Origin: Acidobacteriota bacterium
GTDB lineage: Bacteria > Acidobacteriota > Terriglobia > Bryobacterales > Bryobacteraceae
Reading direction: 5' to 3'
DNA length: 64,000 nt
Assembly (NCBI GenBank): GCA_026394055.1
Contig: JAPKYZ010000021.1
Span: forward strand, 186,001 to 250,000
Under the pieces are notes generated by a model that was given only the letters and a program-made list of their open reading frames with translations, was not told the origin of the DNA and did not search any database. Positions 17,687 to 24,744 of this stretch are shown piece by piece. Made by a program: the position numbers and the translations under genes. Position 1 is the first letter of the stretch, and each line of letters opens with the position of its first letter.

Positions 17687-18211
17687 CTAGCTTGCTTGAC
17701 CGCCTACGGCGGCGCGCATTGGAATGATGTCTTGGCGGTCCAGCTCCACCGCCACCGACCGTTGTAAAAGATCGAGGCTGACGACCAAACGCAGCCCCTT
17801 CGGTGCCTTCAGCACCGTCCCGTCCAGCCCCGCAAAAGGGCCGTTATCGATCCGAACCCGGCGGCCCGGCTCAATGTAGGGCCAGGGTACCGCCGACGAC
17901 CCGGCCTGGACCAAGCATTCCAACAATCGAACTTCGGAGTCCGCTAACGCCTGCGGCCCCCCTCCGAAACCAACGATCCTGAGGACACCCTTCGTGGTCA
18001 CCGCCCGAGGTCCGGAGCCGTCTACCGGTAATCGGCAGAATACATAGCCAGGGAACAAGGGGACCCGAATTTGCTTCACCCGGTCGGACCACCGCCGCCG
18101 AGCGGTGTGCGTCGGGAGCAGTGTAGCCAAGCCTTTGGTTTCCAGGACCGCGGCTACAGTTGCTTCCTGACCAGTACGAACTTCGATCGCGTACCACGAG
18201 GAATCAAACAT
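17687..18211 (-). CDS. NusG/UpxY-like transcription antiterminator
   Basis: The 174-residue protein has the NGN domain of NusG paralogues: WYAIEVRTGQEATVAAVLETKG, then RVKQIRVPLFPGYVFCRL. A C-terminal KOW domain follows (IEPGRRVRIDNGPFAGLDGTVLKA). It is shorter than housekeeping NusG and is the first gene of an 18-kb EPS operon, the classic position of RfaH, LoaP and UpxY specialised antiterminators. These load on RNA polymerase at a leader site and let it read through long operons. The likely target is its own operon leader (18212-18594). No strong Shine-Dalgarno precedes the ATG. Confidence 0.85.
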   Translation of the reverse strand: MFDSSWYAIEVRTGQEATVAAVLETKGLATLLPTHTARRRWSDRVKQIRVPLFPGYVFCRLPVDGSGPRAVTTKGVLRIVGFGGGPQALADSEVRLLECLVQAGSSAVPWPYIEPGRRVRIDNGPFAGLDGTVLKAPKGLRLVVSLDLLQRSVAVELDRQDIIPMRAAVGGQAS

Positions 18212-18594
18212 TTATGAGCAAAGCTGCCGCACGGCGAGTCCCAATTTCAAGGTCACCCTGTTCGGCTTCAATTATCAGTGGGCGCTTCGACCGTTTTGTT
18301 GCTTCCAGGGAATTACACCGGGGCCAGTGCGCTCACGTCGACAAATGTACCATCTCCCGCGAGCACAAGGCTAGTCGGCTCCGTTTACAACTCCTTAGGC
18401 TCCGAACTGCCCCTTGGAGAACCAGTTTTAAGTCTCGCCAAGACGGGCCGCCCCAGGGGCCAAGATGTTGTCCATTTTCGACTTTCGTCCCGATGGCAGG
18501 GGGCGATCCCACTCCGAAAATAGCTTCGATTCGGCGGGAAAGTCGCGTTGAATTACGGTCCCAATTCTTCACCGGAGGCGGCGAGTTTGCGGCG
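18212..18594 (-). promoter_or_regulatory. Leader/upstream region of the EPS operon
   Basis: This 383-bp non-coding stretch between the ASPIC gene stop and the antiterminator start is lower in GC and has no credible frame. It must hold the promoter of the EPS operon or at least its leader. It contains a short perfect palindrome GCCCCAGGGGC around 18450-18460 and the related block GCCCCTTGG around 18409-18417. I looked for a sigma-54 pair (TGGCA spaced from TTGC) and for good -35/-10 boxes on the minus strand and found none that convinced. Confidence 0.4.
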
Positions 18595-20343
18595 TCAACC
18601 CGGACGCCCCGGTGCCGTGGCGACGCGGTTCGTGCCCTCGGTCAACCGGTGGACCGCCTTGGCGGTCAGCCGTCCGGCGCGATAGGTTTCTCCACTAGGC
18701 CACCTCACATCCACCTCCGCACTTTCGGCCGTTCCCAGCCCAAAGTGTAGTTCCAAAGCGGATTGAGACAAATATCCCCCGCCGCTGCGGACTTCTTGGG
18801 TCTGTAGGCGGCCATCCGGGGTCCGGCAGGTGACCCGGGCGCCGATGGCGCTGCGGTTGGATCGGGTGCCGATCAGCTTCAGCTTCAACCAGTTGTGTCC
18901 GGTCCGGTTGGTAGAGCGCAGCAGTTGAGGGAGATCGTTGACGCAGTTGACCACCACATCCAGCGCGCCGTCATTGTTGAAATCGCCCACCGCCATTCCG
19001 CGAGCGGCAACGGTTTCGGTGATGCCGGAGCCTCCGGCCAGCGAGACGTCCGCAAACCGCCCACTTCCCAGATTCCGGTAGAGCACTTTGCGTTGCCGGT
19101 AGCCGGCCTCGGCGTCGGTGTCGCCCACCTCGGGGTAGACGTGGCCGTTGGCCAGCAAGATGTCAGGCAGACCGTCGTTATCGATATCAAGGAAGGCCGC
19201 ACCCCAGCCCAGAAACCGGGTGTTCCGCCCCAGACCAGCCTGCAGTGTCTGGTCCTCGTAGGTGTTTTCGCCTTGGTTGCGGTAGAGCGTCGAGGTGTCC
19301 CCGGCGAAATTCGTTTTGACGATATCCAGCCGCCCGTCGCCATCATAGTCGGCGGCCGCGACGCCCATGCCGGCCTGTGATTTGCCGTCGGCGGAATAGG
19401 CGACCCCCGCCTCAATCGCGATCTCCGAGAACGTGCCGTCGTGGTTGTTTTTGTAAAGCGCCGAGGAGGTGGAATCATTGGCCACATAGATATCCGGCCA
19501 GCCATCGTTGTCAAAATCACCCACCAGAACGCCCAGGCCGTAGGTGCCCGGCGTATCGAGAATCCCCGCTTCCTTCGACACATCGCGGAAGGTGCCGTCC
19601 CCATTGTTGCGGTAGAGAATATTCTTCCCACCCGGCAGCCCCGGCGGACCGCAGGCCACCGCCAGACCCTTATATTTGCAGGTGCCGCCTTCGGGCACCG
19701 GCACCTTCTTCAGGTCGAAGTCGATGTAGTTGGCGATGAACAGGTCCAGGTGCCCGTCCCGGTCGTAGTCGACAAAGGCACAGCCGGTGTTCCAGCGCGG
19801 CAGCCCAGGGCGAGCGGCGGTGACGCCGGCTTTGCGCGTTGCGTCTTCAAACGTGCCGTCGCCCCGGTTCCGCCACAGCTTGCACTCCCCCCAATAGGTG
19901 ACGAATAGATCGTCAAAGCCGTCGTTGTTGTAGTCGCCGACGCAGCAACCTTGCCCCCACCCGTGATAGCCCACCCCCGCCTTTGCGGTGACATCGGTAA
20001 ACGTACCATCGCGGTTGTTCTTGAACAGGCGGCTGACCGGCGCTTGCCCCGGGGCCCACTTGGTGTCGAAGCGCGAGCCGTTCACCAGAAAGATATCCAG
20101 CCAGCCATCGTGGTCGTAGTCATAGAAGGCGACGCCGCAGCCGGTTGTCTCGACCAGATAGCGGTTGTGCTTTTCACCGCCAAAGATCGTCTTCTGGTTC
20201 AGCCCGGCTTCGCGGGCCACGTTGACGAACTCGACCCCCAGCCCCGGCTGGCCCTGCACCAGGTCGTCAAAGGCGAACACGGCAGCGGTGCGGCATAGGG
20301 ATTTGACGAAACCACGGCGTGACGCCAAGTGCGGCCCGCTCAT
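18595..20343 (-). CDS. FG-GAP/VCBS repeat protein with ASPIC/UnbV domain (CRTAC1-like)
   Basis: Encodes 582 residues. A twin-arginine-like leader (SRRGFVKSLCRTAAVFAF) is followed by at least seven calcium-binding-type FG-GAP repeats of the form DxDxDGxxDI (for example YDYDHDGWLDIFLVNG, GDFDNDGWPDIYVAND, ADYDGDGRLDIVKTN). A C-terminal ASPIC/UnbV domain carries NWLKLKLIGTRSNRSAIGARV and VRSGGGYLSQS. The protein is a probable exported beta-propeller; the biochemical role is unknown. Its ATG overlaps the stop of the TPR gene (ATGA). Pairing of ASPIC/UnbV proteins with TPR proteins is frequent in Acidobacteria and points to a shared exported complex. Confidence 0.85.
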   Translation of the reverse strand: MSGPHLASRRGFVKSLCRTAAVFAFDDLVQGQPGLGVEFVNVAREAGLNQKTIFGGEKHNRYLVETTGCGVAFYDYDHDGWLDIFLVNGSRFDTKWAPGQAPVSRLFKNNRDGTFTDVTAKAGVGYHGWGQGCCVGDYNNDGFDDLFVTYWGECKLWRNRGDGTFEDATRKAGVTAARPGLPRWNTGCAFVDYDRDGHLDLFIANYIDFDLKKVPVPEGGTCKYKGLAVACGPPGLPGGKNILYRNNGDGTFRDVSKEAGILDTPGTYGLGVLVGDFDNDGWPDIYVANDSTSSALYKNNHDGTFSEIAIEAGVAYSADGKSQAGMGVAAADYDGDGRLDIVKTNFAGDTSTLYRNQGENTYEDQTLQAGLGRNTRFLGWGAAFLDIDNDGLPDILLANGHVYPEVGDTDAEAGYRQRKVLYRNLGSGRFADVSLAGGSGITETVAARGMAVGDFNNDGALDVVVNCVNDLPQLLRSTNRTGHNWLKLKLIGTRSNRSAIGARVTCRTPDGRLQTQEVRSGGGYLSQSALELHFGLGTAESAEVDVRWPSGETYRAGRLTAKAVHRLTEGTNRVATAPGRPG

Positions 20344-21440
20344 TCGATCCTCCTGGGCCGCTCAGCGGCGCCTCGATCAAACATCGCCTTTTGCTCGGCC
20401 TCTTTCTGCGCCTTCAGCCGGGCACCTTCCGCGAAAAGCCGCTTCGATTCTGCCGGCTCGGCGGAGCGCAGCAGCTGAGCGAGAAGATTGTAGGGCCCTG
20501 GTGAAGACGGGTCCAGGCGGATCGCTTCCTTCAGCGCGGCGGCGGCGCCGATCGCTTGGCCTTGCTGCTTCAACACGGTCCCCAACATGTACCAGGCTTC
20601 CGGATAGGCCGGCTTCTTTTGGACGGCGGCGGAAAACTGGGCCGCCGCGTCGTCAAAATCGCCCGCCTGCCAGCAGGCGACGCCGAGCGTGTAATAGCCT
20701 TCCACCAGATCCGGATCCAGCCTCACCGCCTGCCGCAATTCGTCGCGCGCTTCGGTCAACTGGTCCTTCTGCTTCAGCGCGAGCCCCAGGTTGTAATGGA
20801 GCGGCGCCGAATCCGGTTTGATCTCGAGCCCACGCCGGTACGCCGCAATCGCCGCGTCCACCTCATTCTTTTGCAGATAAGCGAAGCCCAAATTGGAGTG
20901 CGCCGCCAGATTGCGGGGGTCCGCTTTCAGCACCAGCTCCGCCTGCCGCCGCCCGTCCTCCGCCCGGCCCGTGTCCACCAGCAGAAACGCGTAGGCGTTG
21001 CGAGCGCCCAAGTTATCCGGTTGGAGCTTCAACGTCCTTTCGTAGGCGGCAACGGCCTCCGCGCGGAGCCCCTCGGCGGAACAGGCCACGGCCAGCCGGT
21101 TCCAATATTCCGCCTCCAGCGGCCGCAACTGAGCCGCCTTCCGCAGAGCCTCCAGTGCGGCCGGGCGCTGGTTCTCCAGCCACCGGGCCACCCCCAAATG
21201 AAACCAGGCGGCGGCGAGTGCGGGGTTCAGCTGAACGGCCTTCGCAAAACGCGCCATCGCCTCGGAGCGCCGGTTCAACACCGCCAGCAGAAAACCGCGC
21301 TCGTCTTCAATCGCCGCCGTCGCCGGAGCCCGCTCGAGCGCCGCCAGCGCTCCGGCGGCATCACCAGCGGTTTTGCGCTGATCCGCCTCCGCCCGCCACG
21401 CGGGGGATTGTGCGAGCAAAATCAGCAGCAGCAGCGCCAT
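20340..21440 (-). CDS. Tetratricopeptide repeat protein, secreted
   Basis: 366 residues from the ATG at 21440, which gives a clean signal sequence (MALLLLILLAQSPAWRAEA). A frame extending to 21566 would overlap the divergent SDR start and is rejected. About eight to nine TPR units follow, recognisable by the W-LG-Y-A-F-A-P pattern (for example AAWFHLGVARWLENQRPAALEALRKA and AHSNLGFAYLQKNEVDAAIAAY in part). TPRs are protein-binding scaffolds. It is coupled to the ASPIC/UnbV gene by an ATGA overlap and may bind that partner or its substrate in the periplasm. No enzymatic domain is visible. Confidence 0.8.
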   Translation of the reverse strand: MALLLLILLAQSPAWRAEADQRKTAGDAAGALAALERAPATAAIEDERGFLLAVLNRRSEAMARFAKAVQLNPALAAAWFHLGVARWLENQRPAALEALRKAAQLRPLEAEYWNRLAVACSAEGLRAEAVAAYERTLKLQPDNLGARNAYAFLLVDTGRAEDGRRQAELVLKADPRNLAAHSNLGFAYLQKNEVDAAIAAYRRGLEIKPDSAPLHYNLGLALKQKDQLTEARDELRQAVRLDPDLVEGYYTLGVACWQAGDFDDAAAQFSAAVQKKPAYPEAWYMLGTVLKQQGQAIGAAAALKEAIRLDPSSPGPYNLLAQLLRSAEPAESKRLFAEGARLKAQKEAEQKAMFDRGAAERPRRIE

Positions 21441-21556
21441 CGTAAGACACAATATCGCGATTGCTTCGCCCAAAGCTGCACTCTGGTCCCGCCATCGGAC
21501 GTCACCAACGATCCGGCGTGCCAACCCTGCCCGCGCTTCGATACAATCGCCTGAGG

Positions 21557-22306
21557 ATGAGTACACCGTTTCGACTGGATGGCCGCACGGCCCTAATCAC
21601 TGGTGGTGCCAGCGGCATTGGCGAACAGACGACTCGCGCATTTGTGAACGCCGGCGCCGAGGTCATCATTCTCGACATTGACCTGCCCCGCGCCCAGGCA
21701 CTGGCTGCGGAGCTGGGCCGTGCCCGCGCCGTCCAGTGCGATATCACCAATGAAGAACAGGTGAAGGCCACCTTTGGGGCGATCGAGAAACTAGATGTAC
21801 TCGTCAACAATGCGGGCGTTGGGCTGGTGGGTGGCGTTCTCGAGACCGAACTGGCCGATTTTCAGCGCATCTTCCGCATCAACGTCGACGGCCTGTTTCT
21901 GGTGACCAAGTACGCCGTGCCGTTAATCATCGCCTCCCATGGCGCGATTGTGAACATCGGCTCCGTCGCCGGGTTGATTGGCGTCAAGAAGCGCTACGGC
22001 TATTGCGCCACCAAAGGCGCCGTGGTCGCCATGACCCGCCAACTGGCGGTGGACTTCCCGACAGAGTTCCGCGTGAATTGCATTTGTCCGGGAACGGTCG
22101 ATACGCCTTTTGTGGAAGGATATTTGGAAAAGTACCATTCCCACGAAAAAGAGGCCGTCCGTGCACAGTTAAACGCGCGTCAGCCGATTGGTAGACTAGG
22201 CAAGCCGGAAGAGATCGCGCACATGGCGCTCTACCTGGCCAGCTCCGAGGCGGGTTTCGTCAACGGTTCAGTGATTGCAATTGATGGCGGTTGGACGGCG
22301 GCCTAG
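21557..22306 (+). CDS. Short-chain dehydrogenase/reductase (classical SDR)
   Basis: The 249-residue classical SDR starts at the ATG at 21557; an upstream in-frame extension would run into the divergent TPR gene. Motifs are the cofactor loop TGGASGIGEQ, an acidic ILDID at the end of strand 2 (NAD preference), NNAG, the catalytic serine in GSVAG and the YCATK pair, then the PG motif CPGTVDTPF and C-terminal NGSVIAIDGGW. It most resembles sugar or 3-hydroxyacyl SDRs such as 2-keto-3-deoxy-L-fuconate dehydrogenase and hydroxybutyrate dehydrogenase types. The substrate is unknown and the gene stands alone. Confidence 0.85.
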   Translation: MSTPFRLDGRTALITGGASGIGEQTTRAFVNAGAEVIILDIDLPRAQALAAELGRARAVQCDITNEEQVKATFGAIEKLDVLVNNAGVGLVGGVLETELADFQRIFRINVDGLFLVTKYAVPLIIASHGAIVNIGSVAGLIGVKKRYGYCATKGAVVAMTRQLAVDFPTEFRVNCICPGTVDTPFVEGYLEKYHSHEKEAVRAQLNARQPIGRLGKPEEIAHMALYLASSEAGFVNGSVIAIDGGWTAA

Positions 22307-22431
22307 TCGGGCGCCGATTACGGGTAACGGCCAGGCCAAGCCGCCTTCTCCGGTACTTTCGTCATAAGAGGGCGGAATGGTACTGATGGACCGCCTCATT
22401 TTGAGAACACTCGATTTTGAGGATATTGAAA

Positions 22432-23670
22432 ATGGTAGAGTTGGCTAAGGTGATGACGCGACCGGTTTTTAGTTTCGCGCTGCTGATCGTTTTCAGCCTG
22501 ACCGCGGGGGCGATTTCGCCCGTCAAGAAGGCTCCGGCCAAACCTGCGGCAAAATCTGCCGCGGTTAAGCCGGCCGCCAAAGCTCCGGTGGCCAAGGGGG
22601 CCGTGAAGGCGCCGGTCAAGGCCGCCTCCTATGTGCCTGCGTCCAAACGGCGCTACTCCACCTACCGCCCCAGCTGGGGTGAGCCGACGTTTGCGGACTC
22701 AACCATTGGCGACCGCGTGGACGGCGAAGATCTGGTGGTGCGCCGCGCCGCGATTGAAGCGCTAGGCCCCTACAATGGCAGCGTGATGGTCACCGACCCG
22801 GAAACAGGCCGCGTGTTAACCATGGTGAACCAGCGGGTGGCACTGAAGGCAGGCTTTACGCCGTGTTCCACCATCAAGCTGGTCACCTCCATGGCGGGCC
22901 TGATTGAGGGCGTCCTGACGCCACAGACCACGATGCGGGTCGAGCATCGCCAAACGATGGATTTGTCGATGGCGATTGCCAAGTCGAGCAATATCTATTT
23001 CTCCAATTTGGGCAAGAAGCTGGGATTTGAGCGGGTGGCCTACTATTCGCGCCTGTTCGGCCTGGGTGAAAAAGCGGGCTTCGACATCGAAGGTGAGCAG
23101 CCGGGTGTGTTCCCGGATGAAGAGCCGATCAACGTGGGCGGCGTGGGCGGTTTGGCCTACACCGGCTCCGGCGTGCAGTTGACGCCCCTCCAGTTGACGG
23201 CGGTAATCTCGCTGATCGCCAACAACGGTAAGCTGCCGTGGCTGCAGTATCCCCGCACCCGCGAAGAACTGGCGGCGTTTGAGCCCAAGGTGAAGCGCCA
23301 GCTGGATTTGGCCAAGGTGGTGGATCAGATTCTGCCAGGCATGCAAGGCACGGTGGACTACGGCTCCGGCAAACGCGCCCGCCAGTCGTTTGAATCCGAA
23401 GACCCCATCTGGGGCAAAACGGGAACCTGCACCCACAACGATGCCCGCACGCACCTGGGCTGGTTTGGCTCCTACAACCACATTGGCGACCGCAAGCTGG
23501 TGGTGGTGGTGCTGCTCACCGGCGGCAGCCGCGTCAACGGCCCCGTCGCCTCCGGGATCGCCGGCAGCGTATACCGCATCCTCAGCGGCCAAAACTACTA
23601 CGCCAAGGGCTCCACGGCACCCGCCACCGCGCCCCTGACCATCCAGCCCTGCTGCGCCACCCAGAACTAG
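22432..23670 (+). CDS. Penicillin-binding transpeptidase domain protein (minimal)
   Basis: The 412-residue product has a signal/anchor helix (residues 11-29) and an Ala/Lys/Pro-rich linker (about 30-68). A serine-acyltransferase domain carries all three motifs: SxxK as STIK at 146-149, SxN as SSN at 185-187 and KTGT at 329-332. There is no glycosyltransferase domain and no class B pedestal, so it is shorter than FtsI or PBP2. It may be a D,D-transpeptidase or carboxypeptidase in the periplasm or a beta-lactam sensor-like protein. A TTG start five codons upstream at 22417 is possible. A tandem REP-like repeat lies just past the stop. Confidence 0.8.
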   Translation: MVELAKVMTRPVFSFALLIVFSLTAGAISPVKKAPAKPAAKSAAVKPAAKAPVAKGAVKAPVKAASYVPASKRRYSTYRPSWGEPTFADSTIGDRVDGEDLVVRRAAIEALGPYNGSVMVTDPETGRVLTMVNQRVALKAGFTPCSTIKLVTSMAGLIEGVLTPQTTMRVEHRQTMDLSMAIAKSSNIYFSNLGKKLGFERVAYYSRLFGLGEKAGFDIEGEQPGVFPDEEPINVGGVGGLAYTGSGVQLTPLQLTAVISLIANNGKLPWLQYPRTREELAAFEPKVKRQLDLAKVVDQILPGMQGTVDYGSGKRARQSFESEDPIWGKTGTCTHNDARTHLGWFGSYNHIGDRKLVVVVLLTGGSRVNGPVASGIAGSVYRILSGQNYYAKGSTAPATAPLTIQPCCATQN

Positions 23671-23737
23671 AGCGCTCGGTTAGCGGCCGATTGCGACGCG
23701 GCCCATCCTTTTCTCGACCGGCGAAGCGACTCCGCCC

Positions 23738-23806
23738 AGCCCCATGCGTAAGCTTGGGGCTTCCTCGCGCAACCCGAGCTTCAGCCCCAAGCTCACGCAT
23801 GGGGCT
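23738..23806. repeat. REP-like palindromic element, copy 1 (paired arms)
   Basis: Two inverted arms, 23738-23762 and 23783-23806, begin AGCCCCATGCGT and AGCCCCAAGCTC. They are reverse complements except for one central base. Each arm can also fold alone (AGCCCCA paired with TGGGGCT, inner GC pair, GTAA/GTGA-type loop). The right arm is extended by CGAGCTTC/GAAGCTCG. It lies beyond the stop of the transpeptidase gene. Related copies are at 23897, 41948, 44335 and 52770. Confidence 0.85.
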
Positions 23807-23896
23807 GAAGCTCGGGCCGGAGCATCATCTTCCAAGCCCCCCCCCGAGAGCGCAGCGAGCCAAAGCTCTCCCGAGCAAGATAACCCGCCTCGGTCC

Positions 23897-23963
23897 AGCC
23901 CCATGCGTAAGCTTGGGGCTTCCTCGCGTAACCCGCCAAAGCCCCAAGCTCACGCATGGGGCT
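23897..23963. repeat. REP-like palindromic element, copy 2 (paired arms)
   Basis: Arms 23897-23921 and 23940-23963 are identical in sequence to those of copy 1, and the flanking TTCCTCGCG is also shared. The two elements sit in tandem about 90 bp apart, which suggests duplication of a unit or BIME-like clustering. This copy is just downstream of the 3' end of the minus-strand gene ending at 23989. Confidence 0.85.
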
Positions 23964-23988
23964 AACCACGAAGTGCGCGCGCCGCCGG

Positions 23989-24612
23989 CTAGGCTTCGGC
24001 GCGGCCGACCAGAATGATCGCCAGCATGACGTCGCCCACCTTAGCCTGCAGCACCCAGTCATGTTCGCCCATCGCGGCAAAGCCGGGCTTGAAGTCTGCC
24101 GCTTCCTGCTTCCAAATACTGAGCACCGCCGGATGGGGGGTGCCGGAGGCTTTACGGCTCCAGCCGACCAGGGTGTCAAAGTTGGGGGTGGCGGCCGGGT
24201 CGCTGTCGTCAGCCGCGGGCGTCATCAGCGCAAAGTCCCGCTGCGGAGCCGCGCCCTGGTGGTCGCCATTGACGGGGTACATCGAATAGCGCAGCGTATA
24301 GACCCCGGGTTTGATGGTCTGGCCGCGCCGGTCAGAATTCTTGGTGGGGAACCGGATGGCACCCACCAGCGAGCCCTGGACCACGGCCAGCGTTGACGCT
24401 TCTTCTGGACCCGCCGAGGCTTTCGGGTTGGCCGCCACCAGCCAAACCTCGCACATCACGCTTCCGTCCGGATTCAGGATCTTGGCGCCAGTTTTGCTGA
24501 GCGTGGCGGCGATGGCCGGATTCAGTTCCGCGGGAGGTGCGCCCGCCGCCTCCGCCTTGTATTGAGCGAACGCCGCGAGCGAGGTGATCAAAAGTGTGGC
24601 CAGAGTGCGCAT
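23989..24612 (-). CDS. Hypothetical secreted protein
   Basis: The 207-residue protein has an N-terminal signal peptide (MRTLATLLITSLAAFAQ). The mature part contains GSVMCEVWLVA, TIKPGVYTLRYSMYPVNGDHQG and LMTPAADDSDP; I do not assign it to a named family. The beta-rich pattern with GVYTLRY and DHQG suggests a small beta-sandwich that may bind a ligand. It faces the transpeptidase gene across a repeat-filled gap and shows no operon partner. Similar secreted orphans are common in Acidobacteria, but that is general knowledge and not a database match. Confidence 0.6.
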   Translation of the reverse strand: MRTLATLLITSLAAFAQYKAEAAGAPPAELNPAIAATLSKTGAKILNPDGSVMCEVWLVAANPKASAGPEEASTLAVVQGSLVGAIRFPTKNSDRRGQTIKPGVYTLRYSMYPVNGDHQGAAPQRDFALMTPAADDSDPAATPNFDTLVGWSRKASGTPHPAVLSIWKQEAADFKPGFAAMGEHDWVLQAKVGDVMLAIILVGRAEA

Positions 24613-24693
24613 GGATGTCTCTATTGTAACGATGCCAGCCGGGCGTCCACAGCTGCAACGAACTCGACCTAGCGCACTCCGGCGATTGCCGGC

Positions 24694-24744
24694 CTTACTT
24701 CACGGCCAGCCCTACTTGACCGCCAACCCTACTTCACCGCCATG
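24694..24744. repeat. 17-bp tandem triplication over a stop codon
   Basis: Three consecutive near-identical 17-bp units (24694-24710, 24711-24727, 24728-24744; unit on the minus strand GGCGGTGAAGTAGGGTT) cover the last codons and TAG of the downstream minus-strand gene. Each repeat unit carries the stop-containing AAGTAG/AAGTAA, so the C-terminal Ala-Val-Lys-stop coding sequence is present three times, only the first being used. It looks like replication slippage. Confidence 0.8.

Larger units (their letters stand above)
23671..23988. other. Convergent intergenic region filled by repeats
   Basis: This 318-bp gap between the converging penicillin-binding and hypothetical genes contains two REP-like palindromic elements (listed separately). 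Between them is a run of nine C followed by a GAGAGC...GCTCTC hairpin around 23835-23870. No frame here is credible as a gene. Dense hairpins at a convergent junction would terminate transcription from both sides. Confidence 0.6.
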
